Assembly: GCA_017462445.1 (NCBI GenBank)
Contig: JAFTRB010000063.1
Span: forward strand, 1 to 32,333
DNA from: Clostridia bacterium
GTDB lineage: Bacteria; Bacillota_A; Clostridia; Oscillospirales; CAG-272
Length of the DNA: 32,333 nt
Direction: 5' to 3'
Below, one piece after another: positions 7,909 through 15,209 of the stretch. A program made the translations under genes and the position numbers. How positions within the stretch are numbered: position 1 is the first letter of the stretch; each line of letters begins with the position of its first letter. The notes beneath the pieces were generated by a model that made no database searches, was not told where the DNA came from, and saw only the letters and a program-made list of their open reading frames with translations.

Positions 7909-8460
7909 CGACATAAATCCCAGCCTTCCGGTCACTGCAAACAGCACACCGCGGTACACTCCGTCCGGCTTGGACTCATACTGAGTCTTGATTACCTCCG
8001 CCTCGGTGCGGGAATTTACGGTTACAGAAATGCTCATAACCTCGCCAAAGCGGTCGAAGGCCTCGAGTGTCACCTTGAATTTTTTAGTTTCGGTCTCGGT
8101 GATAAAGGCGTTGATCCTCGCCCCTCTGTCGGTAAGGTTAATATAGCCCACCGCAAGCCGAAGGCTACGCTGGAGGAATTCGGGGTCAAGATTGTCATAA
8201 AGCTCGGAGGCTACCATTCTTCCCTTGTCGGAAATCCCGTAATAGCGCTCACCGTCAAATTCATCAACACAGATATGCTCGGATTCAACGAGCTGGCGAA
8301 GACATTCATCGTAGTCAAAGGATATTTCGTTTGTGTTCTTGCGAACGATCTCGATAAGAGTGGTGTGATCCACGGGTCCTGCTATATTGTCAATAAGGAA
8401 GAGCAAAAACACCTTCATATCCGTTGTGGTGTTAAGTGTAAACTGCTTTTGCTTTTTCAT
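7906..8460 (-). CDS. DUF4364 family winged-helix protein
   Basis: A 184-residue protein. The N-terminal half looks like a winged helix: 'MKVFLLFLIDNIAGPVDHTTLIEIVRKNTNEISFDYDECLRQLVESEHICVDEFDGERYYGISDKGRMVASELYDNL', a helix-turn-helix with a beta wing ending in the 'Y.is..G' motif. The C-terminal half is a beta-rich domain with 'VTLEAFDRFGEVMSISVTVNSRTEAEVIKTQYESKPDGVYRGVLFAV'. This arrangement is the Clostridia family DUF4364, presumed DNA-binding with no established target. The start at 8460 follows AAAGGAAAAAT; a TTG at 8484 contains that ribosome binding site and is less likely. Its stop lies inside the inverted repeat in front of the sigma factor gene, a possible regulatory link but not shown. 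Confidence 0.8.
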   Translation of the reverse strand: MKKQKQFTLNTTTDMKVFLLFLIDNIAGPVDHTTLIEIVRKNTNEISFDYDECLRQLVESEHICVDEFDGERYYGISDKGRMVASELYDNLDPEFLQRSLRLAVGYINLTDRGARINAFITETETKKFKVTLEAFDRFGEVMSISVTVNSRTEAEVIKTQYESKPDGVYRGVLFAVTGRLGFMS

Positions 8461-8483
8461 ATTTTTCCTTTCGATAGGCAACA

Positions 8484-8513
8484 ATAACCGTGAAAGCGCA
8501 CTCTCACGGTTAT
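8484..8513 (-). terminator. Probable terminator hairpin after the lipoprotein gene
   Basis: A 10-base-pair perfect stem (8484-8493 with 8504-8513) around a 10-base loop, 26 bases after the lipoprotein stop codon on the minus strand. The following minus-strand sequence has only a short T content, so termination may be partial and DUF4364 could receive read-through. Confidence 0.5.
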
Positions 8514-8539
8514 CATTTATATTATATTATTGATAGAAA

Positions 8540-10255
8540 TTACTCATCATCTCCGAGATACTGCTCATAATTCTTCTGCTGAGCCTTGGTGTAAACGAAG
8601 TGACCTGTGCCATCAACGGTAACGCCCGAAACCTCGCCGCTTACATAAATGAAGGACTGATTGAAGATGATAGGACAGATGGGTGCGCTCTCGACAAGCT
8701 CCTTCTCCGCCTCGGCAAGAAGTCTTGCGCGCTCCTCGCCCTCTGCCTTGAAGGCTGCGGTTATAAGAGCATTGTAGTCCGCGCTGTTCCAGCCACTGAT
8801 GTTTACCCTGTTGGAGAGATTATCGAAGTCAAAGCCATTGCCGGAGAAGGCGGATGCAAAGGCGGAAAGACCAACGAATGCATCGTCGGTGTAAAGCTGC
8901 CAATCCAACGCAAGGACATCAAAATCTCTGTTTCCGACAGCCGCATTCTTTGCAGCGACCTGGATTGCGGAATCGTAAATCTCGGTTTCGTCGGCAAGAA
9001 CTGTTACAACAGAGCCAATAGCCTCAACGGTAACGGTGAAGCCAAGCTCGCCCCAAGCCGCGGATACAAGCTCCGCAATCTTTATGCTCTGCTCGTCATC
9101 ATTGACGGTAAGGGTTATTCTCTTCTGCGCGGGAGTAAGAGTTGCTGAGTCAATAAGCTCCTGGGCAAGGGTAAGATCCTGCGCGCCGATGAGCGCCTCG
9201 GAGGAGCCGCCGCAACAGTCGGGAAGGAAGCCGTCTGCCGCCTTGCCATAGGTTACTGCATTCACAATTGCAGCTCTGTCAATTGCGAGGCTGAGAGCGC
9301 GTCTTACATTTTCGTTGTCAAAGGGAGCCTTTGTGGTATTAAATACATAGGTGTAGACGGAGGTGGAGTCTGCAACGGTAGCAGCATCCTTGTTTGCGGC
9401 TCTGTCCGCAAGGGGAGCGTCCGCCATAATAAAGGTGGTCTTGTTCTCGATATCCGCGTAGGAAACAGCAACGGTTTCGCCATCGATAGCGAATACTGCC
9501 TCAAGCTTACCGGGAGTTACAATATTGTCATAATCCACGGTCTCGGGATTCTGGTGATAGCCTACATTTCTCGCAATGGTAAAGCTGCCGATAAGGTTGT
9601 CGAAGCTCTGCAGCTCGAAGGGACCGTTGAATACCATTGTGTTTACAAGCTTGCTCCAATAACCGGGAGTTGCGGAAACGATATCCTGTCTTGCAGGGGC
9701 GGTTGCCACAGATGCAAGGTTGCGAAGAAGCTGCTCGTAATCTGCGCCCTTGCGGTATGTAAGAGTAATCTCGTCAGATGCAGTTGCGGCGCAACCGATC
9801 TCATATATACTACCGTTTCCACTCTTTACGGCAACCGCATTCTCGAGATCATAGAGAAGGGCTGCTGCGGGATTCTGAGTAGAGGGATCAAGCAGACGCT
9901 CGGTCCAAGCGTAGATGAAATCTGCCGCTTCAACGCGGACATCATCGGACCAGTAGGACTCGCGAAGGGTGATGAAGATCTGTCTTTCCTCCTTATCCAC
10001 TCTGTATCCCGATGCAGCGGCGCACTCGAGGTTGCCACTTGCATTTATTTTGAAGAGAGGCTCGTACATAAGAGAGAGAACCTGCTCTGCATTGGAATCG
10101 ACATAGTAATCGGTGGGATCTAGGTCAAATACCTGGCTGCCAAGATAAACATCAATCTCTGCTCCATCGTCCTTGGGCGCGCTGCAGGAAGCGAGCGCGG
10201 TGAGAGAAAGAAGAAGCATCAAAACAGCCAAAAACAACGAAATAATTCTTTTCAT
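8540..10255 (-). CDS. Oligopeptide-type ABC substrate-binding lipoprotein (SBP_bac_5)
   Basis: A 571-residue secreted lipoprotein. Residues 1-23 are a lipoprotein signal peptide with lipobox LASC (Cys24). The mature part follows the OppA/DppA plan: 'FDLDPTDYYVDSNAEQVLSLMYEPLFKI' near the N-terminus, 'QIFITLRESYWSDDVRVEAADFIYAWTERLLDP' and 'YTYVFNTTKAPFDNENVRRALSLAIDRAAIVNAVTYGKAADGFLP', which are the family signatures for extracellular peptide binding. The start at 10255 follows GGAGGAATT. It has its own promoter (10295-10323) and a hairpin after the stop. No permease or ATPase gene flanks it, so it is an orphan binding protein that must use a transporter encoded elsewhere or act as a sensor. 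The ligand cannot be predicted. Confidence 0.88.
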   Translation of the reverse strand: MKRIISLFLAVLMLLLSLTALASCSAPKDDGAEIDVYLGSQVFDLDPTDYYVDSNAEQVLSLMYEPLFKINASGNLECAAASGYRVDKEERQIFITLRESYWSDDVRVEAADFIYAWTERLLDPSTQNPAAALLYDLENAVAVKSGNGSIYEIGCAATASDEITLTYRKGADYEQLLRNLASVATAPARQDIVSATPGYWSKLVNTMVFNGPFELQSFDNLIGSFTIARNVGYHQNPETVDYDNIVTPGKLEAVFAIDGETVAVSYADIENKTTFIMADAPLADRAANKDAATVADSTSVYTYVFNTTKAPFDNENVRRALSLAIDRAAIVNAVTYGKAADGFLPDCCGGSSEALIGAQDLTLAQELIDSATLTPAQKRITLTVNDDEQSIKIAELVSAAWGELGFTVTVEAIGSVVTVLADETEIYDSAIQVAAKNAAVGNRDFDVLALDWQLYTDDAFVGLSAFASAFSGNGFDFDNLSNRVNISGWNSADYNALITAAFKAEGEERARLLAEAEKELVESAPICPIIFNQSFIYVSGEVSGVTVDGTGHFVYTKAQQKNYEQYLGDDE

Positions 10256-10294
10256 AATTCCTCCAAACGGCTGGATATATTTTTACTCTATAAT

Positions 10295-10323
10295 ATTTTA
10301 ACATAAAAGATGCCCATTTGCAA
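10295..10323 (-). promoter_or_regulatory. Sigma-A-type promoter of the lipoprotein gene
   Basis: On the minus strand: TTGCAA (10323-10318), a 17-base spacer, then TAAAAT (10300-10295). The leader to the ATG is about 33 bases and ends with GGAGGAATT. The rest of the 213-base divergent region up to gpr is AT-rich and shows two ATTTGCA copies but no clear operator. Confidence 0.6.
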
Positions 10324-10407
10324 CCCTAAAAAATAAGAATAAATATTTTTGCCTATTTGCACAAAAAAACGCGCGCAAAATTGTATGTTATGTTCGATGG
10401 ATGACAA

Positions 10408-10436
10408 TGAATAGAGAATCCTCTTATGGGAATAAT
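10408..10436 (+). promoter_or_regulatory. Candidate forespore (SigF/SigG-type) promoter of gpr
   Basis: TGAATA (10408-10413), a 16-base spacer, then GAATAAT (10430-10436) resembles the SigG pattern TGAATA...CATACTA. The -35 fits well, the -10 only partly. gpr is a known SigF/SigG target in Bacillus. No good sigma-A promoter was found between the lipoprotein gene and gpr on this strand. GGAGGAG follows at about 10455. Confidence 0.4.
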
Positions 10437-10468
10437 TTGAAAAACAAAGTGCGACGGAGGAGACAGTT

Positions 10469-11347
10469 ATGGAAGCAAAGTACCACATAAAGGAAACAGG
10501 GACCGACGGGGACTATACCGACCTGGCGTTTGAAAGGCGGAGAGCCTGCCCCGACAGCGAGGGGATAGAATATCGGCGCGAGTGCTGCTCGGTAGGTCAG
10601 TGGGAGCGTGTGAGAGTAACCAGCGAGGCGGGAGCGAGAAGTCTTGGCAGGCCGATTGGAATATACGACTCGCTTTGCCTTGGACGAATGGACAGGCTGG
10701 ACTACGAGGAAAGAGATGATACCGCCGAGGAGGTAGCCAAGGAGCTGTGTCGCATATGTGACAGCGAGGAAATATATCCCGACAGAATATTGGTGGTGGG
10801 GCTTGGCAACGCAGAGCTTACCCCTGACTCGGTGGGAGCGGAAAGCGCCGCTCTTGTTCGCCCTACCCTTCAGATAAAAAACGACGACGAGAGCCTGTTC
10901 CTCTCGCTCGAATGCTCCGAGATTGCGGTTATAAGGTGCGATGTGAAGGCAAGGAGCGGCATTGATGCCTGCGAGGTGGTGCGAGGTGTGGCAAACAGGA
11001 TCAACCCCGATATGATAATAGCCATTGACGCCCTGGCGGCAAGGTCCGCAGAAAGGCTGGGAACAACGATACAAATATCATCAACAGGTATTCATCCGGG
11101 CTCCGGAATAGGCAACCTTCGCGGAAGGATCGACGAATACACACTCGGTATTCCGGTAATCGCAATCGGAGTGCCGACGGTTATAAATTCGAGGGTGTTT
11201 GTTTCTGTCGGTGATGAGGTACGCGCGCCAAGGAGCGACGAGGGGCTGCTGGTCTGCCCCACCGCCATTGGTGAGATTACAAAAGCGGCGGCAGAGATAA
11301 TTGCAAGAGGAATAAATCAAGCCTTTGGACTTGATATAGAGTATTGA
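10469..11347 (+). CDS. gpr: GPR germination endopeptidase
   Basis: A 292-residue protein, the aspartic-type protease that degrades small acid-soluble spore proteins when spores germinate. It carries the family's conserved blocks: 'YTDLAFERR' near the N-terminus (family DLAxE, close to the pro-sequence cleavage zone), 'VVGLGNAELTPDSVG' with Asp120, 'DMIIAIDALAARS' with Asp187, and 'GIHPGSGIGNLRGRIDEYTLGIPVIAIGVPTVI'. The two aspartates sit in the motifs proposed as catalytic. It is shorter than the Bacillus enzyme (about 370) but close to clostridial ones. The start follows GGAGGAGACAGTT. It is preceded by a candidate forespore promoter, and its stop codon lies inside the promoter of the NUDIX gene. 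It is the strongest single marker that this organism makes spores. Confidence 0.95.
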   Translation: MEAKYHIKETGTDGDYTDLAFERRRACPDSEGIEYRRECCSVGQWERVRVTSEAGARSLGRPIGIYDSLCLGRMDRLDYEERDDTAEEVAKELCRICDSEEIYPDRILVVGLGNAELTPDSVGAESAALVRPTLQIKNDDESLFLSLECSEIAVIRCDVKARSGIDACEVVRGVANRINPDMIIAIDALAARSAERLGTTIQISSTGIHPGSGIGNLRGRIDEYTLGIPVIAIGVPTVINSRVFVSVGDEVRAPRSDEGLLVCPTAIGEITKAAAEIIARGINQAFGLDIEY

Positions 11348-11372
11348 CAAGCGGAGAGGAAAATGCTACAAT
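11344..11372 (+). promoter_or_regulatory. Sigma-A promoter of the NUDIX gene, over the gpr stop
   Basis: TTGACA (11344-11349), a 17-base spacer, then TACAAT (11367-11372). The -35 box is perfect and contains the TGA stop codon of gpr (11345-11347). Transcription would start near 11379, about 16 bases before the NUDIX ATG and directly before GGAGG. Confidence 0.8.
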
Positions 11373-11394
11373 AAAAGAAAAAACGGAGGCTAAA

Positions 11395-11934
11395 ATGAGG
11401 CTTGAAGAAAGGCAGCTTGAAAGAGAGGAAATTTACAAGGGTAAGGTGCTTCACCTGGTAAAGGACAAGGTGGAGCTGCCCGACGGAAGTACGTCTTACA
11501 GAGAAATATGCCTGCATAACGGTGCCGTATGCGTAATCCCTCTTCTTGATGACGGAAGAGTTATTATGGAGAGGCAATTCAGATATGCCCACAACAGAGT
11601 ATTTCTTGAAATTCCCGCCGGAAAGCTGGACAGCCCCGACGAAATACCTCTGGAGGCGGCTAAGCGAGAGCTGAAGGAGGAGACGGGCGCAGTTGCCGAA
11701 AGCTATACCTTCCTTGGATGCCTTGATACAACCCCAGCGCTGATTGACGAAAAGATATGGATGTATATGGCGGAGGGGTTAAGCTTTGGCGAAACCAAGC
11801 CTGACGAGGGCGAATTCATAGAGGTTGAATATATTGAGCTTAAGAGACTGGTTGAGATGGTAATGGCGGGAGAAATAAGAGATGCCAAAACGCAAATAGC
11901 CATACTGAAAGCGGCAAAGCTTAAAGGAATGTAA
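11395..11934 (+). CDS. NUDIX hydrolase, ADP-ribose pyrophosphatase type
   Basis: A 179-residue protein. It probably hydrolyses ADP-ribose or a related nucleotide sugar to AMP and ribose phosphate. The NUDIX box lies at residues 76-98 ('GKLDSPDEIPLEAAKRELKEETG'), with Glu95 and Glu96 as metal ligands; it has one more residue than the standard spacing between Gly and the first Glu, as in several ADP-ribose pyrophosphatases. 'ERQFRYAHNRVFLEIPAG' before the box is also typical of that subfamily. The start at 11395 is fixed by GGAGG 6 bases upstream and the promoter at 11344-11372; an earlier in-frame TTG at 11344 would overlap the gpr stop and is rejected. A strong terminator follows the stop. 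The exact substrate is not proven. Confidence 0.9.
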   Translation: MRLEERQLEREEIYKGKVLHLVKDKVELPDGSTSYREICLHNGAVCVIPLLDDGRVIMERQFRYAHNRVFLEIPAGKLDSPDEIPLEAAKRELKEETGAVAESYTFLGCLDTTPALIDEKIWMYMAEGLSFGETKPDEGEFIEVEYIELKRLVEMVMAGEIRDAKTQIAILKAAKLKGM

Positions 11935-11956
11935 TCAATAGTTTACAATACAACAA

Positions 11957-12000
11957 AAAACAATGCCAACAGCGGTGTAAACAACTGTTGGCATTGTTTT
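11957..12000. terminator. Bidirectional rho-independent terminator
   Basis: A 16-base-pair perfect stem (11957-11972 with 11985-12000) around a 12-base loop, with TTTT at the plus-strand end and a T-rich tract at the minus-strand end. It lies between the convergent NUDIX and nitroreductase genes; its last base is the first base of the nitroreductase stop codon. It probably ends both transcripts, including the long operon from cysS. Confidence 0.92.
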
Positions 12001-12554
12001 CATATAAGCAGGTTTTCAAGAGGAAGCTTTGGCACATGGTGGACGCCGTTTTCATCTCTGTAATAGCGGAGATCATCCGCGGAGGTCTCCAGCTCCACCC
12101 TTTCTCCGGGATAACCGAGAGAGATAACCAAAATCGGCTTGTAGCCCTCTTTACCCAGCACCCGTGTTAAATTATCCGCATTGAAGCTGCGAAACATACA
12201 GTAGCCAATCCCCTTCTCTCTCGCGGCGAGCGCGATAGCCTCGGCGGCAATACCCGCATCTATGGCAAGGTTAATATCGACATCCGCTTCAGCCATAAGA
12301 ACGAGATACGCAACCGGTCTTTCGCCCTCCTTCGGTCTTACCCAGGGGCGAAGATAGGCGGCGAAGGCGAGAGTATCGAACACCTCGTCGCGCTTTTCCC
12401 CGAGAACGGGGCAAATGCGAATTCTTTGGAGGTTTGCCGCGGAGGGGCAATAGCGCACAGCCTCGGCGATTTCTATAAGCTCCCGATAGGATATTTCCCT
12501 CAACTCATCATATCTGCGCACCGAGCGCGTTTCCTTTAGCAATTCTTTTATCAT
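12000..12554 (-). CDS. Nitroreductase-family flavoprotein
   Basis: A 184-residue protein. The FMN-binding start of the nitroreductase fold is visible in 'ETRSVRRYDELREISYRELIEIAEAVRYCPSAANLQRIRICPV', and the middle helix in 'DAGIAAEAIALAAREKGIGYCMFRSFNADNLTRVLG', followed by 'YKPILVISLGYPGE'. Family members reduce nitro, quinone or flavin substrates with NAD(P)H; the substrate here is unknown. It starts 6 bases after the obgE stop and no Shine-Dalgarno sequence precedes the ATG, so translation is probably coupled to obgE. It is the last gene of the long operon and ends at the bidirectional terminator. Confidence 0.85.
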   Translation of the reverse strand: MIKELLKETRSVRRYDELREISYRELIEIAEAVRYCPSAANLQRIRICPVLGEKRDEVFDTLAFAAYLRPWVRPKEGERPVAYLVLMAEADVDINLAIDAGIAAEAIALAAREKGIGYCMFRSFNADNLTRVLGKEGYKPILVISLGYPGERVELETSADDLRYYRDENGVHHVPKLPLENLLI

Positions 12555-12560
12555 AGCAAA

Positions 12561-13844
12561 TCAATAAACGAAATCAAATTCAAAATCGTAAATGTTGACG
12601 GTATCGCCCTCCTCGATGCCCATCTCTCTCAGCCTGTCAAAGACGCCGTTTCTACCCAAAACACGCTGGAAGAAGTTCAGGGACTCGTAGTCGGAGAAGT
12701 TGATCTGCCCCATAAAGTTATAGAGCCACTCACCCTCAACATAATACTTTCCGTTTTCCTTGCGGAAATAGGTCTCCTTTGCGCCGATGGAGCTGTTGAT
12801 CGCCTCCTCCTCGGCACTGTATTCCGCCTCATAGACGGTGAGGGGGGGAAGCTCGCTCAGTCTCTCGGTAGTTAACCTGACAAGCTCCTCCAGGTTTTCA
12901 CCGGTGAAGGCGGATACATAGACAACCTCCCTGCCCTTTTCGCGGCATTTAGCCTCGAACGCCTCAATAACTCCACTCTCCCTGTCGACCGAGTCTATCT
13001 TGTTAGCAACCATGATCTGCGGTCTGGTTGCAAGCTCGGGCGAGTATCTTAACAGCTCGGTATCTATCTTATCAATATCGTCAATAGGATCTCTGCCATC
13101 CGTACCTGCCAGGTCCACCACATGGAGAAGAAGACGGCAGCGGTCCACGTGGCGAAGAAAGGCGTGACCAAGACCGACACCCTCGCTTGCTCCCTCGATA
13201 AGACCGGGTATATCAGCGGCAAGAAAGCCCTTGCCATCTCCGATATTTACTACACCAAGGTTTGGAGAAAGTGTGGTGAACTGGTAGCTTGCGATCTTGG
13301 GCTTGGCGGAGGAAATCTCGGAGAGAATAGACGACTTTCCCACATTCGGGAAGCCGATAAGTCCTACCTCGGCAAGCATCTTCAATTCGAGAAGGACCTC
13401 CCTCTCCTCGCCCTTAGTTCCGTTCTTTGCGAACCTGGGAATCTGGCGTGTGGGGGTTGCAAAATGGCGATTGCCCCAGCCACCTCTGCCGCCCTTGCAG
13501 AGAACATATTCATCGGCATTTGCCATATCGAATATGATCTTTCCGCTCTGGGGGTCCTTGATAAGCGTTCCGCGAGGAACGAGGATAACTACATCCTCTC
13601 CGTTTTTACCGTGCTTCTTTCCTCCCTTGCCGTTCTCGCCGTCCCCGGCGACAAACTTGCGCTTATACCTGAATGCAAGGAGAGTGTTGGAGCCTTCATC
13701 AACCTTGAAGATGATGCTGCCTCCTCTTCCGCCGTCGCCGCCGTCCGGGCCTCCTGCGGAAACATATTTCTCTCTATGGAAGGTAACGGCACCGTTACCG
13801 CCGTTTCCCGCCTTAACATAAATTGTAATATTGTCTATAAACAT
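12561..13844 (-). CDS. obgE: Obg-family GTPase (ribosome assembly, stress)
   Basis: A 427-residue protein with the full three-domain layout. The Gly-rich Obg fold (residues 1-157) includes 'AGNGGNGAVTFHREKY' and 'GGPDGGDGGRGGSI'. The G domain has the P-loop GFPNVGKS (164-171), switch II DIPG (211-214), and NKID for guanine recognition. The C-terminal OCT domain (about 345-427) ends '...GIEEGDTVNIYDFEFDFVY'. Obg proteins bind the 50S subunit and couple GTP/ppGpp status to growth, and in Bacillus also to sporulation. The start follows AGGAGGTCACA. It lies 9 bases after der, the second GTPase of 50S assembly in this operon. Confidence 0.96.
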   Translation of the reverse strand: MFIDNITIYVKAGNGGNGAVTFHREKYVSAGGPDGGDGGRGGSIIFKVDEGSNTLLAFRYKRKFVAGDGENGKGGKKHGKNGEDVVILVPRGTLIKDPQSGKIIFDMANADEYVLCKGGRGGWGNRHFATPTRQIPRFAKNGTKGEEREVLLELKMLAEVGLIGFPNVGKSSILSEISSAKPKIASYQFTTLSPNLGVVNIGDGKGFLAADIPGLIEGASEGVGLGHAFLRHVDRCRLLLHVVDLAGTDGRDPIDDIDKIDTELLRYSPELATRPQIMVANKIDSVDRESGVIEAFEAKCREKGREVVYVSAFTGENLEELVRLTTERLSELPPLTVYEAEYSAEEEAINSSIGAKETYFRKENGKYYVEGEWLYNFMGQINFSDYESLNFFQRVLGRNGVFDRLREMGIEEGDTVNIYDFEFDFVY

Positions 13845-13853
13845 TGTGACCTC

Positions 13854-15191
13854 CTATACTCCGGTCGAATCGTCCCCACGCTGTCTTATTACCATACGGA
13901 TCGGCGTTCCCTTGAAGCCAAAGGTATCTCTTAAGCAATTCTCCAGATATCTGCGATAGGAATAATGGAACAGCTCCTCGCTGTTGCAGAAAACGACAAA
14001 GGTCGGGGGCGCAACGGATGCCTGAGTCATATAATAGATCTTCAGCCTCTTGCCTCTGTCCGAGGGGGGCTGGACCCTGGTGGTTGCGTCGCTTAAAAGA
14101 TCATTGAGCATACCTGTTGTGATACGCTTGTGCGATTCGGCATAAACCTCGTTTATCATTTCATAGATGTTTGCGCATCTCTGCCCTGTAAGGGCGGAAA
14201 CATAGATTATCGGCGCATATGGCATATACGCAAGAGAGGTTCTGATGCGCTGATTAAACTGATTAACGGTATTATTGTCCTTTTCGATGGTATCCCACTT
14301 GTTAATGACAATAATTACCGCCTTGCCCGCCTCGTGCGCTATTCCAGCGATTTTCTCGTCCTGCTCGGTTACGCCATCCTGGGCATCTATCATAAGAAGG
14401 CATACATCCGCCCTCTCCACCGCCATATTTGCGCGGATAACACTAAATCTCTCTATTCTGTCCTCAACCTTTGAGTGCCTCCTTATACCGGCGGTATCGA
14501 TAAAGTTGAATACTCCGTGCTCGTTCTCAACTCTGGTATCCGTGGCATCTCTGGTGGTGCCTGCGATATCGGAGACGATGACCCTCTCCTCTCCGCACAT
14601 ACGGTTGATGATCGAGGACTTGCCCGCGTTAGGCTTGCCTATTACGGCAACATTGATAACGCCCTCGTCACCGTCATCCTCGCCGCTCTCGGGACATTCC
14701 TCGAGGACCGCGTCAAGCAAATCTCCCGTACCCGAGCCGTGGAGCGAGGAAAGAGCTATCGGCTCGCGCTCAAAGCCCAGCTCGTAGAATTCATAGAACT
14801 CATAAGGCACCTCGCCTACGCGATCTATCTTGTTTACACAGAGAACGATAGGCTTCCCGGAGCGCTTAAGCATAATTGCAATATCACGGTCATCGGCTAC
14901 AAGCCCCGCGCGGATATCGCACATAAATATTATGACATCGGCGCTGGCAACGGCAATCTCTGCCTGAACACGCATCTGCTTAAGGATCGTATCGTCGGTC
15001 TTAGGCTCGATACCTCCCGTGTCGATAAGGATAAAGCGGCGGTCATTCCACTCTGCCTCGGCATAGATACGGTCCCTTGTAACACCGGGGGTATCCTCCA
15101 CGATAGAGCGGCGCTCGCCTATAAGCTTATTAAAAAGCGTGCTTTTGCCGACATTTGGTCTGCCGACAATTGCAACTACCGGCTTTGACAT
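13854..15191 (-). CDS. der: Ribosome-assembly GTPase Der (EngA), two G domains
   Basis: A 445-residue protein with two GTPase domains in tandem, unique to Der. Domain 1 has GRPNVGKS near the start, DTGG, and NKID. Domain 2 has GKPNAGKSS, DTAG, and NKWD. A KH-like C-terminal domain follows ('TRVQPPSDRGKRLKIYYMTQASVAPPTFVVFCNS...RYLENCLRDTFGFKGTPIRMVIRQR'). It acts in late 50S assembly. The start at 15191 is chosen because GAGGTGAT lies just upstream; a TTG 15 bases earlier is part of that site. It is tightly packed between the DUF512 radical SAM gene and obgE, an arrangement common in Clostridia. Confidence 0.97.
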   Translation of the reverse strand: MSKPVVAIVGRPNVGKSTLFNKLIGERRSIVEDTPGVTRDRIYAEAEWNDRRFILIDTGGIEPKTDDTILKQMRVQAEIAVASADVIIFMCDIRAGLVADDRDIAIMLKRSGKPIVLCVNKIDRVGEVPYEFYEFYELGFEREPIALSSLHGSGTGDLLDAVLEECPESGEDDGDEGVINVAVIGKPNAGKSSIINRMCGEERVIVSDIAGTTRDATDTRVENEHGVFNFIDTAGIRRHSKVEDRIERFSVIRANMAVERADVCLLMIDAQDGVTEQDEKIAGIAHEAGKAVIIVINKWDTIEKDNNTVNQFNQRIRTSLAYMPYAPIIYVSALTGQRCANIYEMINEVYAESHKRITTGMLNDLLSDATTRVQPPSDRGKRLKIYYMTQASVAPPTFVVFCNSEELFHYSYRRYLENCLRDTFGFKGTPIRMVIRQRGDDSTGV

Positions 15192-15209
15192 ATTATCACC
15201 TCGCAAAAA

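Noticed and set aside
11344..11394. Earlier TTG start for the NUDIX hydrolase
   Set aside because: It overlaps the gpr stop and the promoter, and GGAGG is spaced for the ATG at 11395.
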